A stretch of 64,000 nucleotides of DNA, taken from an uncultured Candidatus Saccharibacteria bacterium. GTDB taxonomy: Bacteria; Patescibacteriota; Saccharimonadia; Saccharimonadales; Saccharimonadaceae. Each line of letters opens with the position of its first letter. Position 1 is the stretch's first letter. A program made the position numbers and the translations under genes. Positions 43,237 to 51,296 of this stretch are shown one piece after another. Below the pieces are notes generated by a model that was not told the DNA's origin, did no database searches, and saw only the letters and a program-made list of their open reading frames with translations. The stretch lies in assembly GCA_938036825.1 (NCBI GenBank), contig CALHWD010000006.1, positions 96,016 through 160,015 on the forward strand. Direction: 5' to 3'.

Positions 43237-43453
43237 ATGACCAATCCTTTTCTTCATAGAGTTATAGATGATAGATCGTCTTCTTTTAGTAGATACGGTT
43301 TCAGTTGTCCGGAAAATCCAGATAACCGACGGGACAATCACTTATTTGGAAATTTTAAATAACTGCGTAGAAAATTCGGGATTTTTGGATTATGTGAAAA
43401 ATAATTCCGATGTGAAGTTCTATATTAAGCTGATGGGTTGGATTAAAGGTTGA
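43237..43453 (+). pseudogene. Frameshifted second copy of the 60-aa module protein
   Basis: Starts MTNPFLHRVIDDRSSSFSRYG (43237 on), which aligns to the start of the 41599 protein. Near 43300 the homologous frame shifts, then continues VVRKIQITDGTITYLEIL and NNCVENSGFLDYVKNN to a TGA at 43453. Nucleotides 41675-41771 and 43302-43398 align with about 70% identity by eye. It lies between the HEPN relic and a membrane-protein gene, repeating the order of the intact module. Confidence 0.75.
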
Positions 43454-43642
43454 TAAGTATAATCCAGATTGGACGGTAATAGGCAGATTTACTTTGCGGC
43501 AAAGATCAAGGGTTTGGAGGACATCAATGATAACCACTTGAGCAACAATGAGCGAAATAAAACTACACTGCTGCCTACCAACATTTGCAGCACTAGAAGT
43601 ATACTATGGTAATAGCACTAATAAGGAATTGGAGAAATACAA

Positions 43643-44212
43643 GTGAAGAGGCTCAAAATGGCTAGCATACAATTAACCCCTGAGAAAGGTCTACAGCTAG
43701 AAAAAGCCGAGCAGCATATAGTTGAAAGTACAAGAGTGTTGAATGATATTAGCCAGAGTGTACGACACGAAGAGATAAATATATATGATCAAATCGCTAA
43801 ATATTCAGGAGGTACAGCTTCAGTAATGTTCACCTTTTTGGGTGTTCTTATTAGCTTAAAGAGCGATCAAAAATACGTTAATCATATGTTTATTAGCGCA
43901 ATGGCACTTTTTGTTGTCTGTATTGGCTTATCATTACTCTTACGACGTGCTATATACTTTTGGGTTTTCTATCAGGCAAACCAACACAGATTGTATGATT
44001 TAAAGGAAAAATATGTACTTGAGAAAAGTATATTGAAAGATATGGAAAAGAAAAAAGATAAAATTGATGGTGAAATAACAAAAAATGAGGAGAAAGATAA
44101 TAAATGGCACTTGGTTTATAAATATGGATCTTGGTTACTCTACGTATGTTTTACTGTTGCATATATATTTTTATTCGCTTTTGTTCTCAGTGTATTTAAT
44201 AAAAATGTGTAA
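43643..44212 (+). CDS. Membrane coiled-coil protein, unknown (accessory island)
   Basis: 189 aa (184 if ATG 43658 is used). Cytoplasmic N-terminal helix, transmembrane helices at about 62-80, 88-106 and 163-185, and a basic coiled coil (DLKEKYVLEKSILKDMEKKK) between the second and third. The topology resembles SLATT-like effectors (transmembrane pair plus long helix), but no sequence match was recognised. GGAG (43631-43634) is well spaced for GTG 43643; GAAGAGG also suits ATG 43658. It follows the frameshifted small-protein relic. Confidence 0.7.
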   Translation: MKRLKMASIQLTPEKGLQLEKAEQHIVESTRVLNDISQSVRHEEINIYDQIAKYSGGTASVMFTFLGVLISLKSDQKYVNHMFISAMALFVVCIGLSLLLRRAIYFWVFYQANQHRLYDLKEKYVLEKSILKDMEKKKDKIDGEITKNEEKDNKWHLVYKYGSWLLYVCFTVAYIFLFAFVLSVFNKNV

Positions 44213-44418
44213 GACAAGAGCTCTGTCGTGTAGGGAGGGCTTATCGATAGATTTCCTCAACTAGATGTCATATTGCTGTTACTACAAAATGGGGAATAGT
44301 GCCCTAATGAACCTGCTGTAATTCCTTATGAATAAAGCAGCTGTGGTATGCGACGGATAAACCATAGGGTAATATCAGCTTATCGGGAACACCTGGTAGA
44401 AAACGCGAGACAGTCAAA

Positions 44419-44525
44419 ATTGGCATACTAGTTGATAGCGTTATGGAGGTAATTGAGCGCGACAACCCAAGCTTGAAAGGTGTATTGACCTGCTGTTTGC
44501 CCAAGTATCGTGGGAATGAGGGGTA
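44419..44525 (+). pseudogene. Fragment resembling type I methyltransferase HsdM
   Basis: A 35-codon frame reads SVMEVIERDNPSLKGVLTCC then LPKYRGNEG. The IERDNPSLKGVLPKxYAR block is a hallmark of the HsdM N-terminal half. Here three codons are inserted after GVL and the frame stops at 44523-44525. No methyltransferase motif survives. Confidence 0.5.
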
Positions 44526-44592
44526 AATTGAATTATCCGTTAACCTCAAAAAACCCACTTTTGCCAAAATTAATTTTCAGAGAGATTGAAAC

Positions 44593-45621
44593 ATGAATGA
44601 TATAGAAATGATTAGAGAATATGTGAAAACTAAAATATTGACCTTAGATTCTAGGGGGTATGTTAAGTCACGTGAATCAACAAAGCTAGACTTCAAAGAA
44701 TCTTTTAATTGGCAAAATAATGCGGAATACATCAGAACAATGACTGCATTTGCCAACAATCAAGGCGGGTTTCTGGTTTTTGGCATAAAAGATTCGCCTC
44801 GAGAAGTTATTGGATTGCAAGGTCAAGCATTTGAAAATCTCACCTCAGAAAAAATTTCTGAGTTTGCAAAATCCACTCTATCTCATACTCTTAGTTATGA
44901 GTTTGAAACTTTGGAAGTAGATAATAAAAAGATCGGTTGGATATATACAAGGCAATCTCAGATAAAACCTGTAATATGTACCAAAACTATTGGTAATGAC
45001 TTGAAGGACGGTGTCATATATTTCCGGAATGGCGCTAGGTCTGAGCCTATTAGGTCTACTGAGCTACAAAAAATTATTGATGATCAAAGAGATGCAGAGG
45101 CTAAGCGTTGGATGAATCTTGTGAAGCAGGCGGGTACAGTTGGCATCGATAATGCAGCTATATTGAGTTTGACGGATGGGATAGTTAGTGCTCCTGGCGG
45201 TCGAGTTATTATAGATGAATCAATAATGAAAGATTTGAGGTATATAAAAGAAGGAGAATTCAATGAGAAGGTTGGTGCTCCAACATTGAAGATTATCGGT
45301 GAGGTTGAAGCTAGCTCGGCTCGCGTGATAGAGCGAAATATTGATCCTGAAATTAAATATCAATTAACCACAAAACAACTAGGAGAAGAGTTGGGATTTC
45401 CAAGCAAATCAGCCGCAGCGAATGCTTTAGCGCTAGTAAAATATTTTAACCTTCAGAGTGATGAGTATATGTATTCATTAAAGGCTGGACAAGTGACTTA
45501 TAAAAAATACTCTCGCGAGGTTTTGAATATCTTGAGGGAAAAAGCTAACAATGATGAATTTGAAATAGATAAAGATTCTAGTAGCATGAAATCTATTAGA
45601 AAAAAGGCGAGAAATTTATAA
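44593..45621 (+). CDS. Schlafen AlbA_2-domain putative DNA/RNA-binding protein
   Basis: 342 aa. The AlbA_2 (Schlafen-like, formerly AAA_4) domain spans about residues 15-150: SRESTKLDFKESFNW, MTAFANNQGGFLVFGIKD, and DGVIYFRNGARSEPI. The C-terminal part has a winged-helix-like segment (YQLTTKQLGEELGFPSKSAA) that repeats in other AlbA_2 regulators and phage-defence genes. Role uncertain: transcription factor, or nuclease-like defence protein. Composition is AT-rich like the rest of the island. It ends at a strong bidirectional hairpin. Confidence 0.85.
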   Translation: MNDIEMIREYVKTKILTLDSRGYVKSRESTKLDFKESFNWQNNAEYIRTMTAFANNQGGFLVFGIKDSPREVIGLQGQAFENLTSEKISEFAKSTLSHTLSYEFETLEVDNKKIGWIYTRQSQIKPVICTKTIGNDLKDGVIYFRNGARSEPIRSTELQKIIDDQRDAEAKRWMNLVKQAGTVGIDNAAILSLTDGIVSAPGGRVIIDESIMKDLRYIKEGEFNEKVGAPTLKIIGEVEASSARVIERNIDPEIKYQLTTKQLGEELGFPSKSAAANALALVKYFNLQSDEYMYSLKAGQVTYKKYSREVLNILREKANNDEFEIDKDSSSMKSIRKKARNL

Positions 45622-45636
45622 TTATTTAGGTGATAT

Positions 45637-45668
45637 AGAAACGAGCCCAAAAATAAGGGCTCATTTCT
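45637..45668. terminator. Bidirectional terminator
   Basis: AGAAACGAGCCC, 8-nt loop, GGGCTCATTTCT. It serves the AlbA_2 gene and the convergent SinR/Cas2-like gene. Confidence 0.85.
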
Positions 45669-45678
45669 ATTCTTGGAG

Positions 45679-45957
45679 TTATCTATTATGTAGCCAATCT
45701 GTTACACCCTTTGGTAGAGCATAAGATGCCCATCCAGATTTTGTATCCCATTCAGCAACAAATATTTTATCATTGCTGTCTGTATGGCGCTTAGCTCCGT
45801 CTCGTATTTCAGAAACAGTTTTGTTTGTATCAACGAACCATACCGAATATAATGGTTTAGCCCATGATCCCAAGCTTTTTATATATCCAATCAAATTCTC
45901 GTAATCTTCGAATTTTTCAGGAGAGCCTAAATCGTATGATATTATCTTTACGCTCAT
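45679..45957 (-). CDS. SinR-like protein of the Cas2/VapD-type fold
   Basis: 92 aa. The pattern MSVKIISYDLGSP...YIKSLGSWAKPLYSVWFVDT...KIFVAEWDTKSG.WASYALP is the small ferredoxin-like family annotated 'SinR family', related in fold to Cas2 and the VapD ribonuclease. The N-terminal SYDL matches the position of the Cas2 catalytic Asp. No other cas genes or repeats are present, so it is not part of CRISPR. AAAGGATAAG precedes the ATG, and the upstream DUF2188 stop is 4 nt away, so the two form an operon and possibly a toxin-antitoxin-like pair. Confidence 0.8.
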   Translation of the reverse strand: MSVKIISYDLGSPEKFEDYENLIGYIKSLGSWAKPLYSVWFVDTNKTVSEIRDGAKRHTDSNDKIFVAEWDTKSGWASYALPKGVTDWLHNR

Positions 45958-45961
45958 TGAC

Positions 45962-46195
45962 TTATCCTTTCGGTGGGTGTGGATCATTGCCATAGCTATT
46001 CCGCGTCCCGATTTTACCATTTTTATTATGGATAATATGTTCAGCCTTTTGGCTGATGGCTGTCTTGCGGCCAGCTGCTTGAGCTTCCGCTTTAGTTGGG
46101 TAGACTTTCGCTACCCTTGATGTACCAGAGCTCTTATTTCCCCAACCGCCCGGACGGGGGATGGTGTGAATTTGTTTTGATCTTGAGTATGCCAT
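45962..46195 (-). CDS. DUF2188 family protein paired with the SinR/Cas2-like gene
   Basis: 77 aa starting MAYSRSKQIHTIPRPGGWGN with KVYPTKAEAQAAGRKTAISQ, HIIHNKNGKIGTRNSYGNDP and a terminal HPPKG; this is DUF2188. TTAGGAGA lies before ATG 46195. It is the upstream gene of a two-gene unit. A second DUF2188 protein sits at 36430. Confidence 0.85.
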   Translation of the reverse strand: MAYSRSKQIHTIPRPGGWGNKSSGTSRVAKVYPTKAEAQAAGRKTAISQKAEHIIHNKNGKIGTRNSYGNDPHPPKG

Positions 46196-46577
46196 TGGCA
46201 AATCTCCTAACTTGCGCACAGAGCGCATTAATGGTACACTAGGAGATACACGAAACCGTCAAATTTTGTGTATCAGCCGTCAGTTATCCTGGCGGTTTTC
46301 TAGACTTATACCTTTATTATTTACTGATTTTTTCCAACTTCGATTTGCTATATATTTTATATGTAACCCAAGTCGGCCATTTAAGTGTAGCATAGTCTTT
46401 GGGACAACACAACTGTAAAATTTATTAGCAAACATTAATATAGGTGATACGAACAGATAAAAAGTAAAAAACATGTAAACTAAATTAGTTAATGAGATAA
46501 ATAAATGACAAAAATATTTACAGAAGTAATAAAACTTGCTACTATATGTCTTATAAGAGGAGGAGAACAACAAGTCT
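46196..46577. other. Intergenic region upstream of the Panacea module
   Basis: About 380 nt, AT-rich, between divergent operons. It must hold both promoters. GAGGAGGAG (46556-46564) is the ribosome binding site for the downstream gene. A GTCAAATTTTGTGTATCAGCCGTCAG stretch near 46258 has no clear dyad. Nothing else seen. Confidence 0.35.
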
Positions 46578-47294
46578 ATGAGCGATAAGAGTGAGATCAA
46601 AAGGCTGCGCGAGAGTCGTGGTCTTAGTCAACAGTATATGGCTGGTGTACTCGGTATGAGCCGGCCTTCCTATGATAAGGTGGAGATGGGCACAAAGGAA
46701 TTAACGGTCGTTGAGGCGAAAAAGTTGTCTGAGGAGTTGGGTGCTAGTTTTGATACTATTTTCATGAAGAGCGAACCAAGTATTGACTATGACAAAAGTC
46801 GCTATAAAGAGATGATTCGTCGATTCATTAAGTACGCTGGTGCGGATGGTGATGGTAGGATTCCTAAAACGAAGTTAGCCAAGTTACTTTATCTTCTTGA
46901 TTTTTCATGGTATTACGACACCTTAGACTCCGTAAGTGGGCTGCAGTACCGTAGAATTGCACAAGGCCCAGTACCAGATGAGTTTTTCCGTGTTATTGAT
47001 GAAATGTACGATGCAGAAGAGATAGATATTAAAGTTAGGGGCAGGGCAATGATGATCAGTCTTAATGAAGATCTTGACCCAGTAAATAACGGCCTACTCT
47101 CAGAAGAGCAGGATAAGCGGCTCAGAGAAATTGCAACTCAGTGGAAGACAGCCAGCACACAGACGATAGTCGACTACACTCACAGCCAATTGCCATGGCG
47201 CTACTGTGAGCCAAGTGAATTAATTCCGTATGACGCTATAATTCAAGAGGATCCTGACCATGTATACCAGCGGCCGATACCTAGTACAATTTGA
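46578..47294 (+). CDS. XRE-Panacea (DUF4065) antitoxin
   Basis: 238 aa. N-terminal XRE helix-turn-helix (IKRLRESRGLSQQYMAGVLG and MSRPSYDKVEMGTKEL). The C-terminal Panacea/SocA-like domain runs from about residue 70: GRIPKTKLAKLLYLLDFSWY, GLQYRRIAQGPVPDEF and WKTASTQTIVDYTHSQLPWR. PanA proteins neutralise diverse toxins encoded downstream. GGAGGAG gives a clear start at 46578. It overlaps the toxin gene by 35 bp. Confidence 0.93.
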   Translation: MSDKSEIKRLRESRGLSQQYMAGVLGMSRPSYDKVEMGTKELTVVEAKKLSEELGASFDTIFMKSEPSIDYDKSRYKEMIRRFIKYAGADGDGRIPKTKLAKLLYLLDFSWYYDTLDSVSGLQYRRIAQGPVPDEFFRVIDEMYDAEEIDIKVRGRAMMISLNEDLDPVNNGLLSEEQDKRLREIATQWKTASTQTIVDYTHSQLPWRYCEPSELIPYDAIIQEDPDHVYQRPIPSTI

Positions 47295-47670
47295 TCCTTA
47301 TACAAAGAGGCATTACATTAAAAATATAGTCAAGCGGCACAGTGATAGACAATGGAACGCTACGCAAAAGTCTATAGAATTTGTGCTTGAACATATAGAA
47401 AAACATATTCTCACTGATAAGGCAGAAACAATTCATGTATCAGATGCGGGCCGGATCATTAAATTATATTTCAAAATTGCTGGAACGAAGGATTCTGCAA
47501 AGGGATCGGGCAATAGAGCTGTGGTTTTCCTTGATGATAAATTATGTGTCGCAAGAGTACTCTTGATTTATTCTAAAGAGGAAATTTGTGATCCTAATGA
47601 GACTGCAAGATGGCAAAAGATTGTTGATGATCAATTTCCAGAAATTATGAGAAAATTCTCTAGTCGCTAG
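47260..47670 (+). CDS. Toxin partner of the Panacea antitoxin (RelE-like candidate)
   Basis: 136 aa. The end VLLIYSKEEICDPNETARWQ resembles RelE/HigB-like toxin strands (LLxYxKxxx), and the middle is strand-rich and basic. No catalytic residue set can be assigned. The 35-bp overlap with the antitoxin gene and the order antitoxin-toxin support a PanAT pair. Start at ATG 47260, with AAGAGGATCC upstream. Confidence 0.72.
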   Translation: MYTSGRYLVQFDPYTKRHYIKNIVKRHSDRQWNATQKSIEFVLEHIEKHILTDKAETIHVSDAGRIIKLYFKIAGTKDSAKGSGNRAVVFLDDKLCVARVLLIYSKEEICDPNETARWQKIVDDQFPEIMRKFSSR

Positions 47671-47679
47671 TGACCTAGG

Positions 47680-48783
47680 TTAGCAACTTTTTTCTAGAAT
47701 TTTGAAGCCTTTATATCCGGTGCCTATTAGACGAAATGCTTCTGTATATGAGACCTGATCTTGCATAATTGCATTATGGACAAAATGAAAGAATGTCTTA
47801 TCTATACGAAATCTTATGTTGTTGCTGTAGCTTCCTCCAGTTGATCGTCTCCGTGACGGTGCTTCAGACTCCATTAATAGGATGATGTTGTTATACTGAG
47901 TTTTGTTAATTTTACCAGAATCCAATAAGCGCCTTGCTATTACATACCGGCTAACACGGTACTTACTTGCTAGTTCTTCTATATTCAGCGTATTTTCGCG
48001 TTCAAATAGCAGCTTAGGGACGAGTATTTCGGCGGCTACCCTGTTGACGAGTGCTTCAACCCCTGTGTGGCTATAGTCACTCTGCTCGTCTTTATTGGAG
48101 ATCCCCTCATTACCTATAAACAGGTGTACTAATTCGTGAATTAAAGTAAAAAGTTGGGCATTTTGACTGTCTTTTTGGTTAACAAAAATGATTGGTGCCT
48201 TAGAGTTATTAAGAGAAAACCCTCGAAATTCATTTGGGTTGAGGGGGCGATGCGTATTGTCTTTAACTTTACCATTGAAGAATACAAATATACCAACAGA
48301 CGAAATTTTGTCTCTAAAATAGCGAATGGGGTCATCTTTTGAGTCAGGAATATGATTCATGGGTATGCCCAGTTTGCGACGTATGTGTTCTGCAATTATT
48401 AGATGATCAGCTGTCTTGAAGAGCTGAGTATTAGTAATACTTAAATCTTCATCAATTTGGTCTTGTAAAAAAGATTGTTTCTCCTGCATTTCGGTTATTG
48501 TATCGCGAAGTTCAGCACTCATGATGCTTATCTCTCGAGATTTAAGGGTTCGGAACGATAACCTCTGGGTGTTCACGTCTACCGTCTTATCTAATACTAA
48601 TAGTCCAACAGGTATTTTTATAAGTTTACTGATTTTCTCTATTTGAGTATATGTTGGTAATTTTTCACCAGAAAGGAAATTATCGAAATTAGATATATTT
48701 TCTTGTAGCAATCCGATTGGCACATTGGATTGTTCTACGTAGTATAAAAGAGTGCTTGTACTAATAGGTATTCTTTTTGCCAT
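47680..48783 (-). CDS. XRE-ImmA/IrrE metallopeptidase-type regulator
   Basis: 367 aa. N-terminal XRE-like segment (STLLYYVEQSNVPIGLL, residues 10-60). The ImmA/IrrE (DUF955) zinc peptidase domain has intact HELVH at 216-220 (LFTLIHELVHLFIG) and VNRVAAEILVPKLLF. A C-terminal helix-rich part follows with a conserved KFRIDKTFFHFVHNAIM-like stretch. The family cleaves repressors or antitoxins on a signal. Minus-strand TGCTATAAT precedes it and GAGAGGC is the ribosome binding site. It is convergent with the PanAT pair (9 nt between stops). Confidence 0.92.
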   Translation of the reverse strand: MAKRIPISTSTLLYYVEQSNVPIGLLQENISNFDNFLSGEKLPTYTQIEKISKLIKIPVGLLVLDKTVDVNTQRLSFRTLKSREISIMSAELRDTITEMQEKQSFLQDQIDEDLSITNTQLFKTADHLIIAEHIRRKLGIPMNHIPDSKDDPIRYFRDKISSVGIFVFFNGKVKDNTHRPLNPNEFRGFSLNNSKAPIIFVNQKDSQNAQLFTLIHELVHLFIGNEGISNKDEQSDYSHTGVEALVNRVAAEILVPKLLFERENTLNIEELASKYRVSRYVIARRLLDSGKINKTQYNNIILLMESEAPSRRRSTGGSYSNNIRFRIDKTFFHFVHNAIMQDQVSYTEAFRLIGTGYKGFKILEKSC

Positions 48784-49678
48784 AAAAGCCTCTCATGTCT
48801 TATAAATTAATTATAGCATGAGAAATTATTGCCAATGGCAAGCGCTACAATCCTTCTCTGGTAGCATCTTAATATTATGTTCACATTACTTACTTCCAGT
48901 GATAACTAAAGGTAAATATTCCACTAACCTCCATCTAATCAGTTCTGTTATTAATATACCAAACCGGTTGGTACGTTTTGCTATGATAGAAGCGTGCCTC
49001 GAATCGTCTTGTCCAAAATACCCACACCTCATTTAACTAAAGTTCACCATCTTAACTATACCAACATATCATGTGCAACCTCGTATTCCACGTAACCCAC
49101 CTACTATTGAATAATACCTACCATATATATCTCACACACATCCTCCCACCTACGAGACAGCTCTCACCCAATGACAGCAACCAGGTATGGCGGTATGGCG
49201 GTATGGCGGATAAAACTGCCTACGACGAGTCGCTATGAGGCGACAGGACACGTGGCAAACGAGACGAGGCAGTGACTAGTAAAGATAGATAGGTATATCC
49301 GGCATCCATAAACGAAACAGCACAATCCTTACACCTCCAGTAACAAACCGCTAACAGCAGCAGTCATTAATTACTACTCACAGTAATCTCATACCACAAT
49401 TAGCAACCTACACTACACTAACCACTACCACACATACGCTTCGTTAAACGAACGAAGTGGCCATATGTCTATTGTCATTAAGAAAGAAAAAGACACCCCG
49501 AAAGGCTACAACCATGCCAATAGCATAGAAGACTATTAGAGCTATGCGACGCACTGGTTATATCTCTCTAAAAGAAGGAGTGTCAAGCATACACGTTCTC
49601 TCTATCCAAAAGAAATACTGCTAAGACCTTGTTTGTGGGTGGGGGATGGATGAGGGTGCAATAGTAACTTTCTCAAAA
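48784..49678. other. Long noncoding stretch in the island
   Basis: About 900 nt without any supportable gene. It contains the 8-bp triplet repeat at 49184 and a short CTTCGTT/AACGAAG hairpin (49439-49457) without a T-run. Base usage is pyrimidine-rich on the plus strand. It is probably a heavily eroded remnant; I cannot name what was lost. Confidence 0.4.
49184..49209 (+). repeat. Tandem repeat GGTATGGC x3
   Basis: Three perfect contiguous copies of an 8-nt unit plus GG. Confidence 0.9.
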
Positions 49679-49757
49679 ATGTAAAAATAACAGCATAATA
49701 CGATAAAAAAGCGAACACAACGAAAGACGTGAATGATATAATACCAGCATAAGATGA
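49679..49757 (+). repeat. 79-bp direct repeat, copy B (promoter-proximal)
   Basis: Ungapped match to 39127-39205 with 8 mismatches. It holds TGATATAAT (hexamer 49737-49742) and ends at the ATG of the 46-aa gene (49754). Confidence 0.85.
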
Positions 49758-49894
49758 TAAACTTTGAAGAAGAGGTGCTAATCGATCCTGCATTTACCAC
49801 GCATGACATCCGCCAGATCAATACTCAGCTGGCCCGGGTAGATAAAGTTATCGCTGTCCTTTGTCAGGAGTTGGAAATTGAGGGAGTAAAGTGA
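49754..49894 (+). CDS. 46-aa protein upstream of the DUF3800 gene
   Basis: Starts 11 nt after the -10 box of repeat B. MINFEEEVLIDPAFTTHDIR is followed by an amphipathic helix (QINTQLARVDKVIAVLCQEL). The stop TGA overlaps the next ATG by 1 bp (TGATG), so the two are coupled. No family recognised; it could be the start of an old operon or a small regulatory partner of the DUF3800 protein. Confidence 0.6.
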   Translation: MINFEEEVLIDPAFTTHDIRQINTQLARVDKVIAVLCQELEIEGVK

Positions 49895-50547
49895 TGGCGG
49901 GAAAAACACCAACAGTCTATATGGATGAGAGTGGCGATCTTGGTTTCGATTTTTCAAAGCATAAAACAAGCCGGTATTTTGTAGCAGCCTTTGTATTCAC
50001 AAGCGAACCAAGGCAGCTAGATAAAATAATTAAGAAAATATTTGCAGGATTCAGCAAACTAGAAGTGAAGAATCACCATGGTATACTGCATTGTTATAAA
50101 GAGAAGCCAAAAACTAGGCTACGGCTACTCAATGCACTTGTTCGATCAGATGCTAGTATTTTGATAATAAGGCTCGATAAGACAAAAGTCTACACACGCC
50201 TACACGATGAAAAGCATGTTTTGTACAACTATGTTATTAATATCTTGCTTGATCGAATGATTAGTAAAAAATTGGTTCCTCTTGATAAACCGATTCGTTT
50301 TGTTGCATTACGTCGTGAAACAAGTAAATTTTTGAACGAAAATTTTACAAACTATATTACTAGGCAAACATCAGGTCGACATAATCTTGATATAAAGACA
50401 GAGATCATCAAACCGTCGCAGGAGAAGGGTTTGCAGATTGTTGATGCGGTAGCGTGGTCATATTTTCGTGATTACGAACATGATGATAGCTCGTATGCAG
50501 ATATTTTACGGTGTATCACAGTTGAGGAGGGGAGCTTGTTTAAATGA
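49894..50547 (+). CDS. DUF3800 (RNase H-like) protein
   Basis: 217 aa. Begins with the family motif VYMDESGDLGFDFSKH (catalytic-type D and E), RYFVAAFVF, then a C-terminal GLQIVDAVAWSYFRDYE with the last Asp. The domain has an RNase H-like fold and is common in defence islands, often near restriction systems; activity is not established. Translationally coupled to the 46-aa gene. It ends 4 bp into an ORF that leads to the hsdS relic. Confidence 0.9.
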   Translation: MAGKTPTVYMDESGDLGFDFSKHKTSRYFVAAFVFTSEPRQLDKIIKKIFAGFSKLEVKNHHGILHCYKEKPKTRLRLLNALVRSDASILIIRLDKTKVYTRLHDEKHVLYNYVINILLDRMISKKLVPLDKPIRFVALRRETSKFLNENFTNYITRQTSGRHNLDIKTEIIKPSQEKGLQIVDAVAWSYFRDYEHDDSSYADILRCITVEEGSLFK

Positions 50548-50696
50548 TAAACACCATAGACAAGATAAAACCTCTGCCGCTATATTTGAGGAACCATACG
50601 GAGCCCCACGACAGAGGAATTACTTACCATCTTCACGATATCATGGGGGTGGATTGTGTGTCAATACTTAAGCGTATAGGCTTGGGGAGGTGTATT
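50544..50696 (+). other. Short coding-like segment fused in frame ahead of the hsdS relic
   Basis: Overlaps the DUF3800 stop by 4 bp (ATGA) and encodes about 51 residues (MINTIDKIKPLPLYLRNHTE onward) in frame with HsdS. It does not look like HsdS. It may be the remnant of another gene joined by deletion, or an N-terminal extension that is not used if hsdS starts at GTG 50697 (GGGGAGG upstream). Confidence 0.45.
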
Positions 50697-51295
50697 GTGG
50701 GTAATGTAGAGCAAATACCCCAGCTTCGACTCCCGGAGTTTACGGGTGAGTGGCAGGAGAAGCGGCTTGGGGAGATAGGCTCAGTTGCAATGTGTAAAAG
50801 AATTTTTAAGAACCAGACTAAGCCGAGTGGAGATGTGCCACTTTACGTAATTGGTACTTTTAGTAAAAATCCGAGTGTGTTTAGAGATAAGAGACTATTC
50901 GATGAGTATATTGGTAAATATCTTTTCCCCAAGAAGGGTGATATTCTAGTTTCTGCTTCTGGTACGATTGGGCGATTAGTTGTCTGTGATGGTGAGTCTG
51001 CTTACTTCCAAGATTCGAATATAATTTGGCTACAGCATAATGAGGGCTTAATATTGAATACTTTTTACTATATGTATATAGTATGATTAATTGGATTGTA
51101 GAAAGTGTAATACCATGCCTAGGCTGTACAGCAGTAGCTTCCTTCCAATGAGAGTAGACCTGCTAGATATTAAAGAGCAGCAAAAAAATCGCCGCTTTCC
51201 TCTTCGCACTAGACGAAAAAATAGCCCTCACTCGTCAACAGCTGGATAAAACAAAACAATTTAAAAAAGGATTATTGCAAAGGATGTTTGTGTAA
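50697..51295 (+). pseudogene. Degraded type I specificity subunit HsdS
   Basis: N-terminal part QIPQLRLPEFTGEWQEKRLG opens TRD1, with GDILVSASGTIGRLV and YFQDSNIIWLQHNEG. The frame stops at 51086. The C-terminal HsdS coiled coil reappears at 51150-51295 (IAAFLFALDEKIALTRQQLD, KTKQFKKGLLQRMFV) after a second shift in an A7 run (51182-51188); one A fewer restores EQQKIAAFL. The second target-recognition domain is absent. Nonfunctional as read, or a half-HsdS under slippage. Confidence 0.85.
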
Positions 51296-51296
51296 G

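Noticed and set aside
45679..45957. CRISPR system suggested by the Cas2-like protein
   Set aside because: No repeat-spacer array and no cas1 or other cas gene in the window; the protein fits the SinR-like family instead.
48952..48985. ACCAAACCGGTTGGT palindrome near 48959
   Set aside because: Imperfect dyad outside any promoter context I could define.
49439..49457. CTTCGTT/AACGAAG hairpin as a terminator
   Set aside because: Short stem, no T-run, and no gene ends near it.
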